Below, piece after piece: positions 14,549 through 19,979 of a stretch of DNA of 19,979 bases (position 1 is the stretch's first letter; every line of letters starts with the position of its first letter). The stretch covers positions 1-19,979 of the forward strand of contig JAJRSX010000100.1 of the NCBI GenBank assembly GCA_024278555.1, written 5' to 3'. Source of the DNA: a bacterium. GTDB lineage: Bacteria; CG2-30-53-67; CG2-30-70-394. Below the pieces are notes generated by a model, which saw only the letters and a list, made by a program, of their open reading frames with translations, made no database searches and was not told where the DNA came from. A program made the position numbers and the translations under genes.

Positions 14549-15631
14549 CTACGACGTCGGGCGAGCCACCTCCACCCGGGTCCCCGGCGGGATCCGGCGC
14601 CAGTCGCGCACCTGGTCACCACGCACGGTGCGACCGTTGGGGAAGGTGTAGCGGGTGGTCGGGCTGTCGTAGTCGCCACGGGCGATCTGCCACGGGGTGC
14701 GCCGCTCGGTGACCGTCTCCGCCGTCACCGTCTGCCGCGGCCCGAGGCTCACCCGGGTCCCCTTGGGGATCCTCGACCAGTTGCGGATCTGATCGCCACG
14801 CAGCCGCCGCCCCCCGGGGAAGGTATAGATCGTCGTCGACCGGTTGTAGGCGCCACCCGCCACCTCCCAGGCGCTCTGGTTCGGACCGATGGCGAGGACC
14901 CGGCGGTCCGCCACCCGCACCGGCGCCCCCCTCTTTTTCCAGGCGAGCTGGGCCAGACGTACCTCGGGGTCGGCGAGGAGCCGCCCGGCGGCCACGTCCG
15001 GATCCACCTGCGGCTCCGGGTTGGTAAGGCCGGCGAGGACCCGCGAAAAGTTGTTCACCCCGGGGTCGCGCTTGCGCCCGCGATGCGGCCGGCGGATCCA
15101 GATGTTCGGCCGGCCGTAGGCGACGCGGTAGTGCTCCAGCACCCGCCGGTCCGGAATGCGGTAGATCTTCTGAAGCTCCTCCAGGAGCGCCTTTAGGGAG
15201 CGGTACTGGGCGTTGGTAAAGGGGCGGGTGTAGTAGCCGACCAGCTCGATCCCCACCGAGTGGTTGGAGAGGTGGGTAATGCCGCCCCACATGGAGCGCC
15301 CCGCGTGGTTCGCACGATACCGGTGGGAGAGAATCCGATAGACGCGACCGTCACGCGCCACCAGATAGTTCGCCAGGCCGCGACGCGACAGGGTCCGAAG
15401 CGCCGACGACAGCCCCGACTCGGTGCAGTGGACGATAATAAAGCGGGTGTCACGCCGCTTCACCTTGCGAAAACGGTGCGGCAGATGGTGTTGGTAGTCG
15501 ATGATCCCCAACGCCGCCGCCGGCTCCGGCGCTGCCCAGAGAAGCATGAGGAAGCACAGAGATACAGCCACAAACTTTCGCCACGCAATGGCTCGGGCTC
15601 GAGCCCGACAGGCTCCTCGGAGACCGGACAT
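14549..15631 (-). CDS. Exported N-acetylmuramoyl-L-alanine amidase (Amidase_2/AmpD fold) with two C-terminal LysM-like repeats
   Basis: A 360-residue protein that should cut the bond between muramic acid and the stem peptide. A signal sequence (about 18-40: basic, hydrophobic, ending AAA) marks it as periplasmic, unlike cytosolic AmpD. The zinc site is visible: His68 in IIVHCTES, His167 in EHYRV and Asp189 in KRDPG; VGIELVGYY (126-134) is a family strand. Two ~44-residue repeats follow (253-296 and 312-355) sharing the pattern [AP]W[EQ][VI]A..Y...TT.YTFP.GR..RGDQ[IV]R[ND]W.RIP.GTRV; their layout resembles LysM, so murein binding is inferred. ATG 15631 gives a standard signal peptide. An in-frame ATG at 15784 has a good ribosome binding site but adds 51 residues of non-coding-like composition and leaves no room for promoters before divergent mpl. 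Confidence 0.83.
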   Translation of the reverse strand: MSGLRGACRARARAIAWRKFVAVSLCFLMLLWAAPEPAAALGIIDYQHHLPHRFRKVKRRDTRFIIVHCTESGLSSALRTLSRRGLANYLVARDGRVYRILSHRYRANHAGRSMWGGITHLSNHSVGIELVGYYTRPFTNAQYRSLKALLEELQKIYRIPDRRVLEHYRVAYGRPNIWIRRPHRGRKRDPGVNNFSRVLAGLTNPEPQVDPDVAAGRLLADPEVRLAQLAWKKRGAPVRVADRRVLAIGPNQSAWEVAGGAYNRSTTIYTFPGGRRLRGDQIRNWSRIPKGTRVSLGPRQTVTAETVTERRTPWQIARGDYDSPTTRYTFPNGRTVRGDQVRDWRRIPPGTRVEVARPTS

Positions 15632-15701
15632 GACGGAGGGGGGGAAGACGACGCGCCGACGGACGCCGGCAAGGAGGGGGGCGGGAGAGGCTCCCGGACA
15701 A

Positions 15702-15730
15702 ATCCTTACAACATCATCGCCGTTCTGCAA
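15702..15730 (-). promoter_or_regulatory. Weak candidate promoter for the amidase gene
   Basis: On the minus strand, TTGCAG (15730-15725) and AAGGAT (15707-15702) are 17 bases apart, about 70 bases before the amidase ATG at 15631. The -35 is good and the -10 matches only at three positions. It supports, but does not prove, the shorter amidase start. Confidence 0.22.
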
Positions 15731-15813
15731 CGGAAAAAACGCCTCCACCGTTTGCCGAAACCGACGCCACGGGCGATTCTCCATACCCCTCCTCTTCGGC
15801 TCTTCCCTCCGCC

Positions 15814-17268
15814 TTGCCCTCCCCCCTCGCCCCCCCCCTCGCCGCCGGCACCCGCGTCCACATCAGTGGGATCTGCGGCACCGGTACCGGCGCCCTGGCC
15901 TGCCTCCTCTCCGAGGCCGGGGCGGCGGTGCGCGGCTCCGACGACCACGTCTACCCGCCGATGAGCGACTACCTGGCGGCGCGCGGCGTGGAGATCCGCC
16001 ACGGCTACGACGCCGCCCACCTCGCCGACCGGCCCGACTGGGTGGTGATCGGCAACGCCCTCTCGCGCGACAACCCGGAGGCGACGGCGGCGCGCGACCT
16101 GGACCTCCCCACCACCTCCTTTGCCGCCGCCCTGGAGCAATGGGTCCTGCCGGACCGCCTCTCCATCGTCGCCGCCGGCACCCACGGCAAGACCACCACC
16201 ACCACCCTCACCGCCCACCTCCTGCGTGAGGCCGGCCTCGACCCGGGGTGGCTCATCGGCGGCCTGCCGCAAGGCCTCCCCGGCCCCGCCCACCTCGGCA
16301 CCGGCGCCCCCTTCGTGGTCGAGGGCGACGAGTACGACACCGCCTACTTCGACAAGGGGCCGAAGTTCCTCCACTACCGGCCGCGGATCTGCATCCTCAC
16401 TTCGATAGAGCTCGACCACCTCGACATCTTCGCCGACCAGGCGGCGGTCGACCGTGCCTTCGGCGACCTCCTGGCGCTGCTCCCCGCCGACGGCCTGCTG
16501 GTGGCGTGCGGCGACGACCCCGGCGTCCGGCGGGTGGTCGCGGCCACGCCGCCGGCGTGTCCGGTGGTGTGGTACGGGCTTGGACCGGGGGTCGATGTGC
16601 AGGCCCAGGCGGTGGCCCAGAGCGGCGAGTCGCGGAGCTTTCGCCTCGCCCTCGCCGGCGACCCCCTCACCTTCCACCTCCCCATGGCCGGCGACCACAA
16701 CGTCGCCAACGCCACCGCGGCGCTCATCGCCGCCCACCACGCCGGCGCCGAGCCCTCTGCCCTGGCGGCGGCGCTGGCCCGCTTCGCCGGCGTCCGCCGC
16801 CGCCAGGAGGTGGTGGCGGAGGTGGCGGGGGTGACCCTGATCGACGACTTCGCCCACCACCCGACGGCGGTGGCCGCCACCCTCGACGCCCTCGCCCGCC
16901 GCTATCCCAGCCGCCGTCTGTGGGCGGTCTTCGAGTTCCGCTCCAACTCGGCGATCCGCCGCCGCTTCGAGGCCGACTACGCGAAGGCGCTGGCCCACGC
17001 CGACCGCGTCGCCCTGCCGCCGATCCTGCGCCCCCACCGGCTGCGGCCCGAGGCCCTCCTCGACCCGCAAACGGTGGCACACGCCATCACCAACAGCGGT
17101 ACCTCGGCCACCGCCTGCGCCGACCTCGACGGGCTCATCGCCCACCTGGAATCCGAGCTGCGGCAAGACGACGTGGTGGTGGTCATGTCCTCGGGCGGCT
17201 TCGACGGCCTCCTCCCGCGCCTCGCCCGCGGCCTCGCCGAACGCGCAAAGACAGAAATTGGGTCTTGA
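15814..17268 (+). CDS. mpl: UDP-N-acetylmuramate:L-alanyl-gamma-D-glutamyl-meso-DAP ligase
   Basis: A 484-residue Mur-type ligase that attaches the recycled murein tripeptide to UDP-MurNAc, returning it to peptidoglycan synthesis in the cytoplasm. The N-terminal Rossmann region has HISGICGTGTGALA (16-29); the ATP loop is GTHGKTTTT (122-130). EGDEYDTAYFDKGPKFLHY (170-188) is the stretch that distinguishes Mpl from MurC. TSIELDHLDIF (196-206) and IDDFAHHPTAV (around 345) are further Mur family signatures. The start is TTG 15814: no ATG or GTG is found upstream in frame before a stop, and no ribosome binding site is evident, so the first residues are uncertain. Length is close to E. coli Mpl. 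It is divergent from an amidase gene, which fits a shared cell-wall recycling theme, and is followed by pal. Confidence 0.92.
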   Translation: MPSPLAPPLAAGTRVHISGICGTGTGALACLLSEAGAAVRGSDDHVYPPMSDYLAARGVEIRHGYDAAHLADRPDWVVIGNALSRDNPEATAARDLDLPTTSFAAALEQWVLPDRLSIVAAGTHGKTTTTTLTAHLLREAGLDPGWLIGGLPQGLPGPAHLGTGAPFVVEGDEYDTAYFDKGPKFLHYRPRICILTSIELDHLDIFADQAAVDRAFGDLLALLPADGLLVACGDDPGVRRVVAATPPACPVVWYGLGPGVDVQAQAVAQSGESRSFRLALAGDPLTFHLPMAGDHNVANATAALIAAHHAGAEPSALAAALARFAGVRRRQEVVAEVAGVTLIDDFAHHPTAVAATLDALARRYPSRRLWAVFEFRSNSAIRRRFEADYAKALAHADRVALPPILRPHRLRPEALLDPQTVAHAITNSGTSATACADLDGLIAHLESELRQDDVVVVMSSGGFDGLLPRLARGLAERAKTEIGS

Positions 17269-17293
17269 AGTCACACCCTACCCCCGCTAGCTT
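17265..17293 (+). promoter_or_regulatory. Candidate sigma-70 promoter of pal
   Basis: TTGAAG (17265-17270, overlapping the mpl stop) and TAGCTT (17288-17293) are 17 bases apart. The -10 keeps the important first two and last bases of TATAAT. It lies about 66 bases before the pal ATG, in a tract less GC-rich than its flanks. Confidence 0.3.
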
Positions 17294-17359
17294 CCCTCTC
17301 CTCTTATTCACTGACAAATCTCGCCTTTCGCAGCGGTGTACACATCTCAGGAGTTTCGC

Positions 17360-17950
17360 ATGAACCGCCTTCTGCTCCTCATCATCACCTCCCTCACCGT
17401 GGTCTCCCTTGGCGCCTGCGCCAAGAAGAACATCCGCGACACCCCCGTCACCCCCACCGAGGTGGCGGCGAACCAGGACGAGGGTGAGCTCTTCGCGGTC
17501 ACCCCGAGCGGCAGCGACGAGGGGAGCCTCCTCGGCGGTGGCGCCGGCGAAGAGGGGCTCGCCGGGGGTGCCGCCGGCGGCGGCAACGGGGTCGAGACAC
17601 CGCCCATCCCGTCGCTGGAGACCCAGGGGATCGAGGACGTCTTCTTCGCGTTCGACTCCGCCGACCTCACCGCCGAGGGCCGCGCCACCCTCGCCAAGGA
17701 CGCGGCGATCATCGGCCGCGTCGGCGGCCACTACCTGATCGAAGGCCACTGCGATGAGCGCGGCTCCGCCGAGTACAACCTCGCCCTCGGTGACCGGCGG
17801 GCGCGGGCGGTGCGCGACTACCTCGTCTCCCTCGGCGTCGATCCGGCCGCCCTCTCCACCCTCTCCTACGGTGAAGAGCGCCCCTTCGCGGAGGGCCACG
17901 ACGAGAGTGCCTGGTCGCAGAACCGCCGCGGCCACTTCGTCAGCCAGTAA
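17360..17950 (+). CDS. pal: Peptidoglycan-associated lipoprotein Pal
   Basis: A 196-residue outer-membrane lipoprotein of the Tol-Pal system, which ties the outer membrane to murein and helps it constrict during division. The signal sequence ends in a lipobox LGAC (17-20), with Cys20 lipidated. A Gly- and acid-rich linker (about 38-80) follows. The OmpA-like domain has VFFAFDSADL (94-103), EGHCDERGSAEYNLALGDRRA (128-148), which binds meso-DAP, and SQNRR (186-190). TCAGGAG 5 to 13 bases before the ATG is the ribosome binding site and decides this start over an upstream ATG at 17336. It follows mpl by 91 bases and precedes cpoB by 30, the usual pal-cpoB order. TolQ, R, A and B genes do not precede it here. 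Confidence 0.95.
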   Translation: MNRLLLLIITSLTVVSLGACAKKNIRDTPVTPTEVAANQDEGELFAVTPSGSDEGSLLGGGAGEEGLAGGAAGGGNGVETPPIPSLETQGIEDVFFAFDSADLTAEGRATLAKDAAIIGRVGGHYLIEGHCDERGSAEYNLALGDRRARAVRDYLVSLGVDPAALSTLSYGEERPFAEGHDESAWSQNRRGHFVSQ

Positions 17951-17980
17951 CCCGTGTGGGCCCAGTGCCCGTGTGAGCGT

Positions 17981-19060
17981 GTGAGGTCTCCTCGCCAACA
18001 GCCGCGTCGCCGCGCTCTCCGCGGCCCCGCCACGGCCGCGTTGACCGCCCTCCTCTTCGGGGCGGTCGGGTGTATCCCCGGCCCGCCCCAGGAGCTGACC
18101 TGGATGCGCCAGGACATCAAGGGGCTTCAGGAGCAGGTGCGCACCCTGCGCGCCGAGGTCCGACGGCCGGAGCTCACCGCCCAGGTGAAGTCCCTGGAGG
18201 CACGCCAGCGACGCAGCCAACAGGCCATCTCCGACCGGATGGTGGAGATCGAGGGACGCCTCGGAGAGGTGAGCCGGCAGATGGAGCGGCTGCAAGCGAC
18301 CACCGAGGAGGCGACCCACGCCACCGACGAGGCACGCCGGGAAAACGCCGCACTCACCGCCCGCCTCGCCGCCGCCGAGTCCGCCATGCGCGAGACCAGC
18401 CGCCGTGCCGGTGAGCAGCAGAGCCACCTGGCGCCGCTGGAGAGCCACCTCGCCGCGGTAGAGGCGGAGGTCGACGCCCTGGCCAAGCAGGTCACCGCCC
18501 TCCTCACCCGCAAGGCCACCCCGCCGCCCGCGAAGAAGAAAAAGAAGAAGAAGAGCATCGCGAAGAAGACGAGCAGCAAGAAGGCCAAGCCCTCCAAGAG
18601 CAGCGGCAAGAGCTCCGCGAAGGCCGGTACTGGCAAGGCGAAGACCACCGGGGTGAGCGCCGCTGTCCAGGCGGCCTACGACGCCGCCTTGAAGGAGATC
18701 CGCAGCGGCGACCGCGACAAGGGGATCGCCGCCATGGAGGCCTTCGCCAAGGCAAACCCACACACCTCCCTCACCGACAACGCCTACTTCTGGATCGGTC
18801 AGGGGTACTACACGGCAGGGAAGTACAAGCGCGCGATCTTCAACTTCGACACCCTCTTCATCGGCTTCCCCAAGTCCGACAAGGCGCCCGGCGCGCTCCT
18901 CAAGGAGGGGCTCTCCTTCCTCGCCCTCGCCCGCGACGGGAAGAGTGACGCCACCTTCGACGACGCCCGCATGGCCCTCCAGCAGGTCGTCCACGACTAC
19001 CCCGACTCCGCCGAGGCAAAGGTGGCGCAGAGGGAGCTGGCGAAGCTCAAGGGGAAGTAG
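17981..19060 (+). CDS. cpoB: CpoB (YbgF)-type Tol-Pal coordinator with long coiled coil and Lys-rich linker
   Basis: A 359-residue periplasmic protein that in E. coli links Tol function with PBP1B-driven septal synthesis. An Arg-rich start and hydrophobic stretch end in a lipobox-like GAVGC (27-31), so it may be a lipoprotein, whereas E. coli CpoB is soluble. Residues 40-177 are heptad-rich (coiled coil for trimerisation), and 178-223 form a Lys/Ser/Pro/Ala linker with seven consecutive Lys. The C-terminus (227-356) has TPR repeats of the YbgF type: [61 protein letters not shown]. It is about 100 residues longer than E. coli CpoB owing to the coil and linker. The start is uncertain: GTG 17981 (GAG just upstream) is preferred; GTG 17954 would add nine residues including two Cys. 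Confidence 0.86.
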   Translation: MRSPRQQPRRRALRGPATAALTALLFGAVGCIPGPPQELTWMRQDIKGLQEQVRTLRAEVRRPELTAQVKSLEARQRRSQQAISDRMVEIEGRLGEVSRQMERLQATTEEATHATDEARRENAALTARLAAAESAMRETSRRAGEQQSHLAPLESHLAAVEAEVDALAKQVTALLTRKATPPPAKKKKKKKSIAKKTSSKKAKPSKSSGKSSAKAGTGKAKTTGVSAAVQAAYDAALKEIRSGDRDKGIAAMEAFAKANPHTSLTDNAYFWIGQGYYTAGKYKRAIFNFDTLFIGFPKSDKAPGALLKEGLSFLALARDGKSDATFDDARMALQQVVHDYPDSAEAKVAQRELAKLKGK

Positions 19061-19086
19061 GTCGGCCGCCTGCCCCCCTAGAAGCC

Positions 19087-19979
19087 ATGGAGGCGTGTGA
19101 GGCCACACAACCGTCGGTGAGCGCCACGGCAGCCCCGCCGCCGCTGCTGGTGGTACGCGGCCTCACCAAGGCGTTCCCGGTCCGGGGCAGCCGCCGCACC
19201 CTGCTGGCGGTCGACCGCCTCGACCTCGACCTCGCCGCCGGCGAGACCTTCGGGTTGGTGGGTGAATCCGGTTGCGGCAAATCGACCGCTGGCCGCTGCT
19301 GCCTGCGCCTCATCGAGCCCACCGCCGGCACCGTCCACTTCGACGGCGTCGACCTGCGCGCCCTGCGCGGCTCCGCCCTGCGCCGCTTCCGCCGCCACCT
19401 CCAGTACGTCTTTCAGGACCCCTACTCGTCGCTCAACCCGCGCATGCGGGTCGTGGAGCTCGTGGGCGAGGCGATCCGCGTCCATCGGTTGCGCCCGAAG
19501 GGGGAGGTCCGCAACCGGGTCACTGAGCTCCTCGACGTGGTCGGCCTCGGGGCCGACGCCCTCGACCGCTACCCGCACGAGTTCTCCGGCGGCCAGCGCC
19601 AGCGCATCGGCATCGCCCGGGCGCTCGCCGTGGAGCCGCGGCTAATCATCGCCGACGAGCCGGTCTCGGCGCTCGATGTATCGGTGCAGGCGCAGGTCCT
19701 CAACCTCCTCGCGGACCTCAAGCGGCGCTTCTCCCTCACCTACCTCTTCATCTCCCACAACCTCTCGGTGGTGCGCCACATCAGCGACCGGGTGGCGGTG
19801 ATGTACCTCGGCCGCCTCGTGGAGGAGGCGCCCACCGGGGACCTCTTCGCGACCCCCGCCCACCCCTACACCCGGGCGCTCCTGGCCGCCGAGCCGCTCC
19901 CCGACCCGAGCCGACGGACCACCGTCGTGCCCCTGACCGGCGAGATCCCCAGCCCGATCGACCCACCCCCTGGCTGCCC
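19087..19979 (+). CDS. Oligopeptide/dipeptide-type ABC transporter ATP-binding protein (OppF/DppF-like), 3' end outside window
   Basis: The first 297 residues are present; the frame runs off the right edge. All nucleotide-binding motifs are intact: Walker [10 protein letters not shown] (59-67), Q-loop [11 protein letters not shown] (108-118), signature SGGQRQR (167-173), Walker B LIIADEP (186-192) and the switch His224 in [19 protein letters not shown] (259-274) followed by [13 protein letters not shown] (285-297) is the start of the oligo_HPY domain typical of OppD/F and DppD/F subunits. It would energise uptake of peptides or other small solutes at the inner membrane. The gene starts 26 bases after cpoB with a poor ribosome binding site (AGAAG). 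The window shows no permease or binding protein; a partner OppD-type ATPase may lie downstream. The substrate cannot be told. Confidence 0.88.
   Translation, partial: MEACEATQPSVSATAAPPPLLVVRGLTKAFPVRGSRRTLLAVDRLDLDLAAGETFGLVGESGCGKSTAGRCCLRLIEPTAGTVHFDGVDLRALRGSALRRFRRHLQYVFQDPYSSLNPRMRVVELVGEAIRVHRLRPKGEVRNRVTELLDVVGLGADALDRYPHEFSGGQRQRIGIARALAVEPRLIIADEPVSALDVSVQAQVLNLLADLKRRFSLTYLFISHNLSVVRHISDRVAVMYLGRLVEEAPTGDLFATPAHPYTRALLAAEPLPDPSRRTTVVPLTGEIPSPIDPPPGC

Noticed and set aside
15706-17274. 522-codon minus-strand open frame opposite mpl
   Set aside because: It is an antisense shadow of mpl; composition is biased and it has no conserved motif.
18534-18560. A/G-rich repeat suspected to be a phase-variable tract
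   Set aside because: The aag/aaa codons stay in frame within cpoB and encode the Lys-rich linker; no long mononucleotide run is present, so there is no direct sign of phase variation.
17183-19108. 641-codon minus-strand open frame opposite pal and cpoB
   Set aside because: It covers two clear genes on the other strand, and its Leu/Gly/Val/Glu-rich product is typical of antisense translation in GC-rich DNA.

Overview
The window is a strongly GC-rich, gene-dense bacterial chromosome segment. Its gene set points to a Gram-negative, flagellated member of Pseudomonadota (gamma-like or deep-branching): a Na+-type flagellar stator, the Pal/CpoB envelope proteins, Mpl muropeptide recycling, a diheme cytochrome c peroxidase, a plant/alphaproteobacterial-type glutamate-cysteine ligase, and a class A penicillin-binding protein. 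The evidence does not fix the species. No tRNA, rRNA or CRISPR array was seen.

Layout, left to right. Positions 1-75 (minus) hold the first 25 codons of an IS110-type transposase, with a hairpin-bearing leader behind it. Then come an RlmI-type rRNA methyltransferase (261-1436, +) and a BatA-like von Willebrand factor A membrane protein (1452-2441, +). These are convergent with a glutamate-cysteine ligase (2602-3966, -) and a PBP1A-type peptidoglycan synthase (4151-6511, -). Divergent from the latter is the stator pair pomA-pomB (6644-8239, +), in which pomB carries an in-frame amber codon. A secreted diheme peroxidase (8308-9327, +) converges on a small DUF2892 membrane protein (9386-9595, -) across a 17-bp perfect stem. 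Next are a ~167-bp near-perfect palindromic MITE-like element, a lipoprotein gene whose 3' end runs into it (9786-10316, -), the GTPase der (10434-11738, +), a convergent unusual rho (11862-13049, -), and a ~500-bp stretch without a convincing gene. After that come a Ca2+/cation antiporter (13552-14496, +), an exported Zn amidase (14549-15631, -), divergent mpl (15814-17268, +), pal (17360-17950, +), cpoB (17981-19060, +), and an OppF/DppF-like ABC ATPase cut by the window end (19087-19979, +).

Most genes are housekeeping, and the strongest theme is the cell envelope: PBP1A builds murein, the amidase cuts it, Mpl reuses the released peptide, and Pal and CpoB couple the outer membrane and murein synthesis to division. 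I see no clear novel defence or biosynthetic system. The points most worth a second look are the amber-split pomB, the long palindromic element that supplies the end of a lipoprotein gene, a Rho protein without the N-terminal helical domain and without the aromatic RNP1 residues, the possible bridge-RNA leader of the IS110 element, and several intergenic palindromes and G-rich motifs that recur at gene ends.
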